Shown: positions 41,572 to 51,534, counted from the stretch's first letter. The stretch is DNA of 64,000 bases from Nitrosarchaeum sp. (GCA_003569705.1 BGOU01000003.1:124001-188000), one strand, 5' to 3'. Notes: generated by a model from the sequence alone, not told the origin. A program made the numbers and translations.

Positions 41572-43335
41572 TTAATTTTCAATATTATGTATGTTCTTTC
41601 TGGAAACAAGATATCCTGAATAACCAGACTCTGGAGATGTAATATCACTATCTATTTTTTTAAATGTATAATCATCAAAAATTTTGGCACTCTCATAGAA
41701 TTCTTCACCAATAATCAATCTATTTCCAGGGGCAATTCTATTGATCTTGGCACAACGATTTACAGTATTTCCAAAAATGTCATTAACAGATGATGTTGAT
41801 GTTTTTGCTATTCTAACGATTCCATAAGTAGAACTAATTCTGTAATCAAAAATGGGTAGTTTTTGTTTTTCCAGTTTTTTTACTATATCATCGTGTAATT
41901 CACCTAAAGTCAAGCAACAATCAAGACATTTTCTTAATGTAGATTCTTCTTCTAAGTGTATAACTGGAAAATAAAATAATACTGCATCTCCAATATTTTT
42001 CACTACTATACCACCAAAACTTCTGATGGTTTCTGAAATGGAATTAAGAAAAATTTTATAAAATTCACTGGTTTCTGATTCAGATAATTTAGAAATAATT
42101 TTTGTTGAATTCATAATATCTACCATACATACACAGTATTTTTCGCTATAATCGGAAAATTGTAATAAAATATCTTCTTGTTGTTTTATGACATATTCTT
42201 TTTCTTTAATTTCAATTAATGATTTTTGGAGTTTTTCAGTCATAGAATCAAATGCATAAGATAGCTCACCAATTTCATCTCTTGTTGTAATATTAGTTCG
42301 AACATGAAAATCTCCACTTGCAACTTGGTTTGCAGCATTTTTTAATTTTATTAGAGGTCGTGACATAGATTTTGCAATTATAAATGCAGTAATTATCATT
42401 ACAGTGGTAATTATTAGACCTGTTTGAAAAATTCTATTTTGAAGTACTAAAATTGGTTGAACTGTTTCTGCTTCATCAATTTCTGCAAGCAAAACAAACC
42501 CTAAATCATTAGCACAATATGAAGAACCATGAATGGTGATTTTTCTATAATCAGTATAAATTCCTGTAAATTTTTCTCCTTCTCTAAAACATTTTTGAAC
42601 AGGAACGGTATCAATTTTTTGTTTGAAGATGGTATTGTTTATGAATCGAGATTCAGATAACATCAAAAATCCATCATTTACAATGTAAACCTCTCCAGTT
42701 TTTCCTAAACCGCTTTTATCAACTAAGACACTATCTAATGATTCAGTTCTCATCCTTGAGATAACTACCCCTATTGGGCTATCATCTTTTTTACTATCTT
42801 GAGCAAAAATTGGAGAAACTACAATCATTTTTTTACCAATAGTAGTTGGTTCAAAATCTATAATTGGTTTTTTCAATCCTTTTTGAAATAATGGATCATG
42901 AAGAAAATTATTATCAGTTAGTTTGCCAAGTGAAAAGAAAACTTTTCCATTTGTTCCTATAATTTTTACATCTTCAAAACCAATTGAAAATCCAACTAGT
43001 GTTTGAAATGCTTGAATTTGAGTAAGAAAGTCTCTTCGTTCACTTTCTCTGACTTCATCAAATTCATTTTCAGGTGTTTGATTTAATTTAGTAACAAGAA
43101 TTTTTATCATTGGATCATTTGCTAAAATTTTATTTTGTTCAATTCGTGATTCAAAAAGAAATCTAAGAGCACTACCACGTGATGTAGATTCACCAACTAG
43201 GAGATCATTAGCTCTTTCTGTTAAAATTTGCTCAGCATAGTTAAAACTCAAATAGGCTGTAATTAGAAGTGTAATTGTAGATACTATAATTACTAAAAGT
43301 ATCAATTTTTTATCTATACTAAATGAAACTTTCAA
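41572..43335 (-). CDS. Membrane sensor class III nucleotide cyclase (Cache - HAMP - cyclase)
   Basis: A 587-residue receptor. TM1 is at about 10-31 (KLILLVIIVSTITLLITAYL), an extracytoplasmic Cache-type sensor spans 35-295, and TM2 is near 300-322. A HAMP linker (SRPLIKLKNAANQVASGDFH) and short coiled coil precede the cyclase domain (about 405-575; VCMVDIMNSTKIISKL, VKNIGDAVLFYFPVI, DIFGNTVNRCAKINRIA). The metal-binding Asp residues are those of VDIMNS and NIGDAV. It probably makes cAMP or cGMP in response to an outside signal. cNMP signalling in this group is poorly known. Confidence 0.85.
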   Translation of the reverse strand: MKVSFSIDKKLILLVIIVSTITLLITAYLSFNYAEQILTERANDLLVGESTSRGSALRFLFESRIEQNKILANDPMIKILVTKLNQTPENEFDEVRESERRDFLTQIQAFQTLVGFSIGFEDVKIIGTNGKVFFSLGKLTDNNFLHDPLFQKGLKKPIIDFEPTTIGKKMIVVSPIFAQDSKKDDSPIGVVISRMRTESLDSVLVDKSGLGKTGEVYIVNDGFLMLSESRFINNTIFKQKIDTVPVQKCFREGEKFTGIYTDYRKITIHGSSYCANDLGFVLLAEIDEAETVQPILVLQNRIFQTGLIITTVMIITAFIIAKSMSRPLIKLKNAANQVASGDFHVRTNITTRDEIGELSYAFDSMTEKLQKSLIEIKEKEYVIKQQEDILLQFSDYSEKYCVCMVDIMNSTKIISKLSESETSEFYKIFLNSISETIRSFGGIVVKNIGDAVLFYFPVIHLEEESTLRKCLDCCLTLGELHDDIVKKLEKQKLPIFDYRISSTYGIVRIAKTSTSSVNDIFGNTVNRCAKINRIAPGNRLIIGEEFYESAKIFDDYTFKKIDSDITSPESGYSGYLVSRKNIHNIEN

Positions 43336-43509
43336 TTCAGTTCTTTGTTAATTTTATATGAATATCAATTCTTCTAGTATTTCGCACTATGATAACACCT
43401 AATTTTTATGAATGAAGATAATTAGATTCAATTAAGGAAATTATTCATTTTTAAGAAATGAATTTGTGCTTAATAATTAAATTAACAGTTTTAGATTAAA
43501 TTTTTTAAT

Positions 43510-44664
43510 TTAGTTTTTAGGGAATCTAAATTTAGAAGCCCATCCAACATTTTGGTTTTTTGTGGACTTCTTTGATAAATTATCTAACATTTCATATGTA
43601 ATTGTAAATCCATTACCTACCATTGTAGCATCTTTATCATATTCATTCTTGTTAGGCACAAATTCATCTGCTAGATCCTTAATTTTTTTGGTTTTTATAT
43701 CAAATAATCTAATTTCTTTACCATTCTCAAGTTTGATAATTGCATCATTACTAAGACTTTGAATTGAGAAATTTTCAAAAAATCTTATTACGCCACCTTT
43801 TTTTAATTTAATTATAATGTCATATGTGATTTTGCTTCCATACAATAAAATTTCTCGTGCATTAATCTGAACATCATCTTCTAGAGTAAGAACCATAATA
43901 GAATCAGCATCAAGAGAAACTGTATTTATAATATTTTCAGCGATGATTTTTCCTTTTGGTGCTGATATATGAGTTCGTTGTTCTCGAGTTTCATAAATTC
44001 CAACTCTTCCTTCCTGATCTTCAATTTTGTATTTTCTACCAAAAACATTTCCAACTACAACATTACCGTTATCCACAATTATTCTAGCTCCATTCTCAAT
44101 TCTGTATTTATTTTCAAGTGGATTAATAAATTTGAAATCACCTTTTGTGAGATGAATATTTGTTCTAAATTCTTCAGTCCAAGATGGACTTGTGATATTT
44201 CCTTGCATAATAATAGAACCATCATAAGTTAGACTACCTGCCATAAAATTTCCTTTGATTGAAAGTGTACCATTAGCTTTTCTTTCAAGTTCAATTTCTC
44301 CAAGAGTTTTTGAACCAAATAGTCTAGTACTAGTTGAATTTGTTCTAATCAAATCTATTGCCCATTCTTCAGCTATTTTCATTTCTTTGGATAATTCTTG
44401 GCCTAAAATTCGATTTTTTCTCCGAATATTCTCTTCAGAATCACCTGAATAAACTCTAGAATTTCTAATTTTTTCTAAATCTGTTTCAGGATATTTTTTA
44501 CCTATTTTGAGATCTTCGTATGCTTGTTTGATTTTAATGAATTGATCATTTTCTCCTCCCCTATCAGAATGATATCGAAGTGCAAATCGTCTAAATGCAT
44601 TGCGAATTTCTTTCTCAGTTGAGCCTTCAATAATTCCTAATATGTCATAGTTACTTTCTACCAT
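43510..44664 (-). CDS. J-domain protein fused to a polymer-forming-like region
   Basis: A 384-residue protein. The J-domain (about 1-62) reads NYDILGIIEGSTEKEIRNAF, then RRFALRYHSDRGGENDQFIK; the normally invariant HPD is HSD, so Hsp70 stimulation may be lost. From about 115 to 345 the sequence is made of short beta strands (RKANGTLSIKGNFMAGSLTY, NITSPSWTEEFRTNIHLTKG, ENGARIIVDNGNVVVGNVFG) that look like a bactofilin-type beta helix. This combination suggests a scaffold rather than a standard co-chaperone. No Hsp70 gene nearby. Confidence 0.6.
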   Translation of the reverse strand: MVESNYDILGIIEGSTEKEIRNAFRRFALRYHSDRGGENDQFIKIKQAYEDLKIGKKYPETDLEKIRNSRVYSGDSEENIRRKNRILGQELSKEMKIAEEWAIDLIRTNSTSTRLFGSKTLGEIELERKANGTLSIKGNFMAGSLTYDGSIIMQGNITSPSWTEEFRTNIHLTKGDFKFINPLENKYRIENGARIIVDNGNVVVGNVFGRKYKIEDQEGRVGIYETREQRTHISAPKGKIIAENIINTVSLDADSIMVLTLEDDVQINAREILLYGSKITYDIIIKLKKGGVIRFFENFSIQSLSNDAIIKLENGKEIRLFDIKTKKIKDLADEFVPNKNEYDKDATMVGNGFTITYEMLDNLSKKSTKNQNVGWASKFRFPKN

Positions 44665-44825
44665 ATTTCTCTCAGTTTTTGGTTATTTTTCTCATAATTA
44701 CTATACTTTTAGTTTATCACAATACAAAATATCAAGGATACTCGTAGTATTTCTAATAAATATATGATATTATCTAAAATCTAATTTAGATTTTAAGAAA
44801 AATAAATGGGAAAATTCCAGATTAA

Positions 44826-45257
44826 TTATTTTACCACTAAAACAGGAATCTTTGCTTTATGCATTACATAATTTGATGTACTTCCTAGGAATGCTTCTTT
44901 AGCACCGCCCATACCTCTAGCACCAATAACAATCATACCATATTTTCCTCTCTGTGCAAACTTGATAATTTCAGAGCCGGTATGACCGCCTCCAGTTTTG
45001 TACTTGAATAATGCTCCTGCTTTTTGAGCTCGTTTCATTGCAGGTCCAATTGCTTTGATAGCTTTTGTTTGTGCATCATCTTTCATTTTTTGTGTATATT
45101 TTATTCCTGCAGCTAGCGGCAAATGAAATACATAAAATCCAGTAATTTCAGAACTACTACCTTTAGCAATTTCAATTGCTTTATCTAATCCTCTAATGGA
45201 ATTATTAGAACCATCTAATGGAACAAGGATTTTATTAAATTTTGCCATATCTTTCAA
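44826..45257 (-). CDS. Universal stress protein (UspA family)
   Basis: A 143-residue Usp. FNKILVPLDGSNNSIRGLDK starts the fold, and the C-terminal MIVIGARGMGGAKEAFLGST followed by SNYVMHKAKIPVLVVK contains the G-x2-G-x9-G-S/T ATP loop. It binds ATP and is typically induced under stress. Start ATG 45257 is chosen over MAKFNKILV (45245), which is equally likely. Isolated gene in an AT-rich stretch. Confidence 0.92.
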   Translation of the reverse strand: MKDMAKFNKILVPLDGSNNSIRGLDKAIEIAKGSSSEITGFYVFHLPLAAGIKYTQKMKDDAQTKAIKAIGPAMKRAQKAGALFKYKTGGGHTGSEIIKFAQRGKYGMIVIGARGMGGAKEAFLGSTSNYVMHKAKIPVLVVK

Positions 45258-45551
45258 TTTAGTTCTTCAAATATAAAAAAGAGCATGATTTCCACAAATG
45301 AGATTCTTGTTAAATGATAAATTGATCATTTTACATTCATTAATGAAAATTATATCATCAGTACTTGATAGAAATAATCGCTTGCAGGAATAATCAATAA
45401 AACAGATATTACAAAGGCTATTACGATTTAAGTAAATTTCAAGAATATATTAAAACAATAATACATTAAATTGAAAACATGAAATTATATTTTGATAATT
45501 TTGCTAATGATATAGATATAATTTTTACAATTGATGTAGACGATATTTTAT

Positions 45552-46454
45552 CTAAAATGATTTCATATAATCTCGTATAGTTTGAGCTGATATTTTTAAT
45601 AATTTACTTTCAGATTCATTTAATTTTATTTCTATGATTTCTTTAACTCCATTTTTGTTTATTTTTACAGGAATTCCCATCGAAACATCTTTTTCACCAT
45701 ATTCACCGTTTAACACAATTGATGCAGATGTGACTAGTTCATCATTTTTGATGATGGATCTAATGACATCAAAAGTATTTTTAGCAATACCAAATTGTGA
45801 TCTACTTTTAAAAAGTCTTAGAGATTTCCAATAATTCTGAATTTCTGTTGAAATTACTTTCCTTTCTATTTCATTAATTATTTCAAGTGCATTTTTTTCA
45901 TTAATTTTTACTCTAGAAAATATTGGAACCATAGAATCTCCATGTTCACCCATTACTAGTGCATTAGTAATTTGAGATTGTTTGATTTTAAATTTTTCTG
46001 AAAGTAAATATCTAAATCTACTTGAGTCTAAACTCGATGCAATTCCTATTACTTTATTTCTTGATAATTGAGTTTCTTTCTGAAAAACAAATGTAAGAAC
46101 ATCTAAAGGATTAGAAACTACTAATATGATTGCAAGAGGACAGTATTTTTTTATTTGATTTGCAATTTCTTTAATCATTCTAACTTGTGCATCCATCATT
46201 TCAGTTCTATTTTTTAGATAAATTCCTGTACTAGCTGCAATTACAACAATATCAGAATCACTTATTTTAGAAAAATCATCAGTGCCATGTATTGAAACAT
46301 TTGAGTTTTCAGATATGGCATTAGATATATCTAAAGCCTCACCAATTGCTTTACTCTTTGTACGATTTACTAACAGAACATCATCTAATGAATTAGATAT
46401 ACAAAGAAAAGCAATTGATGCGCCAACTCTACCACTTCCTATTATAGAGATCAT
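45552..46454 (-). CDS. mdh: Malate/lactate dehydrogenase
   Basis: A 300-residue NAD-dependent 2-hydroxyacid dehydrogenase. The Rossmann motif SIIGSGRVGASIAFL opens the protein, VVSNPLDVLTFVFQ is the conserved nicotinamide strand, and GEHGDSMVPIFSRV has the catalytic His. It most likely oxidises malate to oxaloacetate, as malate rather than lactate is used in autotrophic archaea; the specificity residue in the NRTEMMDAQ loop was not resolved with certainty. Single-gene unit with a large upstream spacer. Confidence 0.9.
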   Translation of the reverse strand: MISIIGSGRVGASIAFLCISNSLDDVLLVNRTKSKAIGEALDISNAISENSNVSIHGTDDFSKISDSDIVVIAASTGIYLKNRTEMMDAQVRMIKEIANQIKKYCPLAIILVVSNPLDVLTFVFQKETQLSRNKVIGIASSLDSSRFRYLLSEKFKIKQSQITNALVMGEHGDSMVPIFSRVKINEKNALEIINEIERKVISTEIQNYWKSLRLFKSRSQFGIAKNTFDVIRSIIKNDELVTSASIVLNGEYGEKDVSMGIPVKINKNGVKEIIEIKLNESESKLLKISAQTIRDYMKSF

Positions 46455-46611
46455 TTTAATCTCATCACTTCTATTTTGTAATCAAGGTAAGACAAATCGT
46501 TTGAAATAATAGAAATGTCTAATTTAAATCTCGTATGATATTTCTAGAGTTAAATTTGTGCCTATAATGAGTGCAGTGCATTGCAATGTAGTCTTACTTG
46601 TTATATCAAAA

Positions 46612-46623
46612 GTTAACGTACGT
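46612..46623. promoter_or_regulatory. Overlapping palindromes (GTTAAC, ACGTACGT) before wHTH start
   Basis: GTTAAC (46612-46617) and the 8-base palindrome ACGTACGT (46616-46623) lie 5-16 bases before the ATG of the winged-helix gene. A TGCA-rich near palindrome (TGCAGTGCATTGCA) occurs about 45 bases further upstream. This position fits an autoregulatory operator. Function is inferred. Confidence 0.3.
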
Positions 46624-46628
46624 ATTTT

Positions 46629-46958
46629 ATGCAAGCATTAATTTCAGGAAGAAAAATAGATGATGACTCAAGAAAAGATGCTATTCTTGAAGTTATATCC
46701 GATAAATATTGTCGAGCTATTTTAGAAAACTCGATGGAAAAACCAAAATCTGCAATGGAGATAAGTGCTGAAACCAAAATTCCAATAAGTACGGTTTACA
46801 GAAGACTGCAAACATTACACGATAATAAACTACTAGGAATTTCTGGTACTATTAGTGATGATGGTAAGAAATACTTTCTATACAAGAGTAGAATTAAGGC
46901 CATATCTACGTCATTCAACGGAAGCAACATAGACGTTGAAGTTATTCCTAATGCTTAG
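46629..46958 (+). CDS. Winged-helix (ArsR-like) transcriptional regulator
   Basis: A 109-residue protein. SDKYCRAILENSMEKPKSAM, then EISAETKIPISTVYRRLQTL is a clean winged helix, the recognition helix being around PISTVYRRL, followed by the wing (LLGISGTISDDGKKYFLYKS). No metal-binding cysteines of ArsR sensors are seen, so its signal is unknown. ATG at 46629 lies next to palindromic DNA. It is upstream of the CBS protein with an 85-base gap on the same strand. Confidence 0.82.
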   Translation: MQALISGRKIDDDSRKDAILEVISDKYCRAILENSMEKPKSAMEISAETKIPISTVYRRLQTLHDNKLLGISGTISDDGKKYFLYKSRIKAISTSFNGSNIDVEVIPNA

Positions 46959-47043
46959 CAAGTATTAGCTCCTTTTCATTTTGTTAAAATCATATCTGAT
47001 AATCAAAGTTCTGTTTTAAATTAAAAAATAAGAGATATACAAT

Positions 47044-47895
47044 ATGGAAAAAAGATATTCATCTCCTGTTATTACCATTCAACCAGAATCATCAATTTTT
47101 GATGCATTATTACAAATGCAAATAAATTTTGTTAAACATATAGTAATTACTATTAAAAATATACCTGTTGGAATTGTTACCGAGAGAGACATCAATAGAT
47201 TTCTGGGAGAAGATAAAACTGCACATGCAATAGATGAGATTCCAATTAAGCATGTAATGCAAAAAAATGTAATTACAATAACTGATAATATGGAAGATAA
47301 TTTTGATCAATGTGCTGCAAGAATGGAAACTTTCAAAATTGGATCAGTAGTTCTTGTTAATGATAATGGAGAAATGATAGGTATTGTCTCAAGAACAAAT
47401 TTAACAAAATCTTATGCTAGTGTATTTGGTGGAAAATATTTAGTGAAAAATTTTATGAGTAAAAAAGTAGTTACTTGTAGAAGATCTGATTCTCTTAAAT
47501 TTGCATTAAGTTTAATGAATAAAAATCAAATTTCAAGATTGGTTGTAACTGATGAAAATGGTTATCCTGTTGGTCTTATTAGTACAAATACATTGTTAAG
47601 ACATAGTGATTATTTTACTAAAGGTAATACACGATCTAGAGATTATTTACTTCCAATAAATGGAGAAAAACTTACAGTAAATGATTTACTAACTGATGAA
47701 CTTTTAACAATAAATGAAGAAGATGATCTAGCAATTGCAGCAAGTAAAATGATAAAAAATCAGGTTAGTGGAATTCCAGTAGTAGATTCAAATCATAATT
47801 TGGTCGGAATTGTGAGTAAAACTGATGTTGTAAGGGCTTTTTCTATTGTAGGACCTCATGAAGAATTAAGATCAAAGTACAAAGAATTGTATTGA
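47044..47895 (+). CDS. Protein with four CBS domains
   Basis: A 283-residue protein of two Bateman modules, about 1-130 and 132-283. Each CBS unit has the ending GIVTERDINRF, GIVSRTNLTKS, GLISTNTLLRH or GIVSKTDVVRA. CBS pairs bind AMP, ATP, SAM or similar ligands and regulate partner proteins. No effector domain is attached. The winged-helix gene upstream could be its partner, but this is inferred from position. The protein should be cytosolic. Confidence 0.88.
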   Translation: MEKRYSSPVITIQPESSIFDALLQMQINFVKHIVITIKNIPVGIVTERDINRFLGEDKTAHAIDEIPIKHVMQKNVITITDNMEDNFDQCAARMETFKIGSVVLVNDNGEMIGIVSRTNLTKSYASVFGGKYLVKNFMSKKVVTCRRSDSLKFALSLMNKNQISRLVVTDENGYPVGLISTNTLLRHSDYFTKGNTRSRDYLLPINGEKLTVNDLLTDELLTINEEDDLAIAASKMIKNQVSGIPVVDSNHNLVGIVSKTDVVRAFSIVGPHEELRSKYKELY

Positions 47896-48088
47896 ATTAA
47901 AACTAATTTTGTACTTAATGATTGAATTGATTAATCTTGTTTTACAAAATTATTGAAGTGTAAAAAGTTGTAATTGTTTACTCATAATTTCCAGTGATTG
48001 TTTTCATAAGAATAGCAAATGTGGATCACAAAAATCATAATCCACAATATCCTCAAAATTTAAGAACCCCTTCTTTATCGTTGAACTA

Positions 48089-48967
48089 TTGACAAAATTT
48101 ACTGTTATATCTGGAAGCTCATCTAAAGATCTTGCAAAAAAGTTGGCAAAAAGATTAGGAGCGAATTTATTAAAATCTCAGCTGAGGGTTTTTTCAGATG
48201 GTGAAAGCAAAATTACACTTGAAGGAAAACCTGAAAAAAATAAAATTATTGTCATTCAATCAACATATCCACCTGTAGATGAAAATCTTATCCAGACATT
48301 ATCAATAATTTCAAAAGCAAAAGAATATGGAACTGAAGTAATTGCAGTAATACCATACATGGGTTATGCCCGTCAAGATAGAGAATTTTTGCCAGGAGAA
48401 ATAATAACAATGAAAGTTATTGCCAATTTATTCAAAAGTGTAGGAACATCTAAAATTATTGTTGTGGATATTCACAGTATGATCGGTTTAAAGTATTTTA
48501 ATATAAAATCAAAAAATGTAACGGCAATTCCAGATCTAGCAAGATATTTTTCAAAACTGAAATTGAAAAATCCTTTAGTTGTTTCCCCAGATCAGGGTGG
48601 AAAAGAGAGAGCAAAAGAATTTGCCAAATTTTTGAAGACAGAATACATATCTCTTGAAAAACAACGTGATCGTAAAACTGGAAAAGTAGAAATTAAATCT
48701 ACAAATTTTGATGACATAATAGGCAGAGATTTGATTTTAGTCGATGATATGATCAGTACAGGTGGAAGTATTATCAAAGCTACAGAATTTCTTAAAAAAC
48801 AGAAATGTAAACGAGTATTTGTTGCTTGTACACATGCATTACTTAGAAATGATGCTGAAAAGAAAATTAAAAAAGCGGGAGTTACAAAAATAATTAGTAC
48901 AAATACAATACCTGGAAAAACATCTTTAGTTGATGTTTCAGGTACAATTGCAAAGGCAATAATATAA
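48089..48967 (+). CDS. prs: Ribose-phosphate pyrophosphokinase
   Basis: A 292-residue PRPP synthetase. The ATP/ribose-5-phosphate region has VIPYMGYARQDREFLPGEII; VVSPDQGGKERAKEFA lies before the PRPP loop DLILVDDMISTGGSIIK. It makes phosphoribosyl pyrophosphate for nucleotide, histidine and NAD synthesis. TTG start at 48089; it begins an operon of overlapping genes (prs - tRNA methyltransferase - RNase Z - sirtuin). The stop overlaps the next start by one base (TAATG). Confidence 0.93.
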   Translation: MTKFTVISGSSSKDLAKKLAKRLGANLLKSQLRVFSDGESKITLEGKPEKNKIIVIQSTYPPVDENLIQTLSIISKAKEYGTEVIAVIPYMGYARQDREFLPGEIITMKVIANLFKSVGTSKIIVVDIHSMIGLKYFNIKSKNVTAIPDLARYFSKLKLKNPLVVSPDQGGKERAKEFAKFLKTEYISLEKQRDRKTGKVEIKSTNFDDIIGRDLILVDDMISTGGSIIKATEFLKKQKCKRVFVACTHALLRNDAEKKIKKAGVTKIISTNTIPGKTSLVDVSGTIAKAII

Positions 48968-49914
48968 TGCCAGAAAGTTTTTTTGTTTTATCTAAAAATA
49001 ATTTAGAAATTGCAATTGATGAAGTAATTTCAATAGCAAAAATGTATGACAGATTTGCAAAAATCAGATTATTATCAAATTTAGTAGTAATACAATCAAA
49101 AACTAGTTGGGAACAAATTACAAAACGTGCAACTTTTGTGAAAGTTTCAGGTCAAATTTTACGTAAAATGTCAGGATTATTTTTAGATGATGAAAATTTT
49201 GAAGTTTTAAAAAATGCTAAAACTTTCGTTTGTAGAATAATTAATTTATCATCAAATCAATTCAATGTACCTGAATTAGAAAGAGCAATGGGGGACATGA
49301 TAACTAAATTTTCTAAAGCTCAGGTATCTCTTGAAAATCCAGATATTACAATATATCTAATTTTTACTGAACAAGAAAATTTTTTCGGGTTCGCAAAAAG
49401 ATTTGAAAGTGAAAACAGGCCAAAGAAAATTAGAAAATACCCACATGAATTAGATTGGAAACTTACAAGAGTAATGATAAATTTAATTGGATTAAAAGAG
49501 GGAGAAACAGTTTGTGATCCATTTTGTGGTACTGGAACTACGTTATTAGAAGCTGAATCAATGGGAATTCATGCCATTGGATTAGATTTTGATGAAAAAA
49601 TGTATAATATTTCGAAAGAAAATTTAGATGTAAATGGGTATAAATCAAAAATAATCAAGGCAGATTTTAGTCAATTAACAAATATGATAGATGAATTTGA
49701 TGGAATTGTTACAGATTTACCTTATGGAACTGCATCTAAATCATCAGAAAATCCTGAAGAATTGATGAAAAAATTTGTATCAATCTTACCTAAACGTAAA
49801 AAAATAGCCATTATGTGTAAAAAAGGATTTGAAAAAAAATTGAAGATTAATCCAATAAAGAAATATGAAATCTATAGGCATAAAAGCTTGACAAGGACAA
49901 TTTTGATAAAATGA
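48967..49914 (+). CDS. tRNA (guanine10-N2) methyltransferase (Trm-G10-like)
   Basis: A 315-residue protein. The N-terminal half (about 1-140) resembles the THUMP-containing RNA-binding part of archaeal Trm11/Trm-G10 enzymes; the C-terminal half has [20 protein letters not shown] for SAM and the catalytic TDLPYGTAS motif of N2-guanine methyltransferases. It dimethylates G10 of many tRNAs. ATG begins at the last base of the prs stop and its own stop overlaps the RNase Z start (ATGA), which shows coupled translation. Specificity is inferred from family. Confidence 0.85.
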   Translation: MPESFFVLSKNNLEIAIDEVISIAKMYDRFAKIRLLSNLVVIQSKTSWEQITKRATFVKVSGQILRKMSGLFLDDENFEVLKNAKTFVCRIINLSSNQFNVPELERAMGDMITKFSKAQVSLENPDITIYLIFTEQENFFGFAKRFESENRPKKIRKYPHELDWKLTRVMINLIGLKEGETVCDPFCGTGTTLLEAESMGIHAIGLDFDEKMYNISKENLDVNGYKSKIIKADFSQLTNMIDEFDGIVTDLPYGTASKSSENPEELMKKFVSILPKRKKIAIMCKKGFEKKLKINPIKKYEIYRHKSLTRTILIK

Positions 49915-50810
49915 AATTAATATTTTTAGGAACTTCTGCTGCACAACCTACTGAAAACAGAGGACTATCATGTATTTGTCTAGAAAGAGATGGTGAAATT
50001 CTCATGTTTGATGCAGGAGAAGCGGCACAAATTTCTTATATGAAATCAGGTTTAGGTTGGAATAAAAAAATGAAAATTTTTGTTACACATCTTCATGGTG
50101 ATCATTGTATTGGATTACTAGGATTACTTCAGACAATGACAATGCAACATAGAACTGAACCTTTAGAAATTTACGGTCCTAGTGGAATCGAAGAATTTAT
50201 AGCTGCAAATATTAAAGTACTAAATTTCGGATTATCATTTTCAGTTATGATTACAATAGTAGAAGAAGGAAGAATATTTAATTCAAAAATTTATTCAATA
50301 TATGCTTGTAAAGCTAATCATTCAGTTATTACATACTCATATCTTTTTGAAGAAAAAGATAAACAGGGTAAATTTAATCTAGAAAAAGCTAAGGCTTTAG
50401 AAATTCCAGAAGGTAAATTATGGAATCAATTACAAAATGGAATGGAAATTAAAATTGGAGAAAGAATTATTATTCCAGAACAAGTATTGGGAGAAAAAAG
50501 ACCTGGTAAGAAAATTGGAATTTCAGGGGATACAACACCAACCAAAGAATTAGAAAAATTCTTTGAAGGTTGTGATTATCTTGTATTTGATTCAACATTT
50601 TTAGATGAAACCAAGGAGAAAGCAGAAGAAACAGGTCATTCAACAGCAAAGCAGGCAGCTATATTGGGTAAAAATGCAAAAGTAAAAAATCTAATCCTAA
50701 CACATTTTTCAGCTAGATACAAAGATGAAACTAGACATTTAGAAGAAGCAAAACAAATTCATAATTCAGTTATTACAGCAAAAGATTTTTTAGAAATTGA
50801 GATAAAATAG
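49911..50810 (+). CDS. rnz: Ribonuclease Z
   Basis: A 299-residue metallo-beta-lactamase of the RNase Z type. [20 protein letters not shown] opens the fold, [18 protein letters not shown] supplies the zinc site, and [15 protein letters not shown] and [12 protein letters not shown] and [10 protein letters not shown] complete it. RNase Z cuts the 3' trailer from tRNA precursors before CCA addition (CCA is not encoded in the tRNA genes seen here). Overlaps its upstream neighbour by four bases. Confidence 0.93.
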   Translation: MKLIFLGTSAAQPTENRGLSCICLERDGEILMFDAGEAAQISYMKSGLGWNKKMKIFVTHLHGDHCIGLLGLLQTMTMQHRTEPLEIYGPSGIEEFIAANIKVLNFGLSFSVMITIVEEGRIFNSKIYSIYACKANHSVITYSYLFEEKDKQGKFNLEKAKALEIPEGKLWNQLQNGMEIKIGERIIIPEQVLGEKRPGKKIGISGDTTPTKELEKFFEGCDYLVFDSTFLDETKEKAEETGHSTAKQAAILGKNAKVKNLILTHFSARYKDETRHLEEAKQIHNSVITAKDFLEIEIK

Positions 50811-50817
50811 ATAAAAA

Positions 50818-51534
50818 ATGTTTGAATCAGTCATAAAAAAGATAAGAGATGCTAAAAAAATTGTATTGGTTACAGGAGCAGGAATTTCTCAAGAAAGTGG
50901 AATTCCCACTTTTAGAGGAAAAGATGGATTGTGGAGAAACCACGATGCAATGAAACTGGCTACAATTAGTGCATTTTATGATAATCCAAAATTAGTTTGG
51001 GAATGGTATAATGAAAGAAGGAAGAATATTTTTTCTGCAGAACCTAATTTAGGGCATAAAGCAATAGTTGAATTAGAAAAATTTGTAAAAGTTGTTGTAC
51101 TAACTCAAAATATCGATGGACTTCATCAAAGAGCGGGAAGTACAGAAGTATTAGAGTTACATGGAAGTATTGTAAAAATAAAATGTACTGTTTGTGATTT
51201 TAAAAATAATATTTTAACTGAATTTATACACATACCGCCTTTATGTAAATGTGGAAATATTCTAAGACCGGATGTAGTATGGTTTGGAGAATCTCTTCCT
51301 CAAGAAGTTTGGCAACAAGCTATAATTCATGCAAGTAACTGTGATGTCATGATAGTTGCAGGTACATCTTTAGTAGTATCACCTGCAAATACTTTACCAA
51401 TTTATGCTAAGCAAAACAATGCAACTTTAATAGAAATAAATCCAGAAGAAACAATAATGTCATCAAATATGGATTTGTCAATAAGAAATACTAGTGTTAT
51501 GACACTACCAGAATTTGTTTCAATTTTTAAATAA
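50818..51534 (+). CDS. cobB: NAD-dependent protein deacylase (Sir2)
   Basis: A 238-residue sirtuin. TGAGISQESGIPTFRGKDGL is the NAD loop, LTQNIDGLHQRAGS and LELHGS hold the catalytic His, and zinc is bound by CTVCDF and CKCGN. It removes acetyl or other acyl groups from lysines using NAD. In archaea sirtuins can act on chromatin proteins such as Alba. Fourth gene of the prs operon, seven bases after RNase Z. Confidence 0.93.
   Translation: MFESVIKKIRDAKKIVLVTGAGISQESGIPTFRGKDGLWRNHDAMKLATISAFYDNPKLVWEWYNERRKNIFSAEPNLGHKAIVELEKFVKVVVLTQNIDGLHQRAGSTEVLELHGSIVKIKCTVCDFKNNILTEFIHIPPLCKCGNILRPDVVWFGESLPQEVWQQAIIHASNCDVMIVAGTSLVVSPANTLPIYAKQNNATLIEINPEETIMSSNMDLSIRNTSVMTLPEFVSIFK

Noticed and set aside
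45479-45583. 34-codon frame overlapping the 3' end of malate dehydrogenase
   Set aside because: AT-rich low-complexity sequence that overlaps a well-supported gene on the other strand; no evidence for translation.
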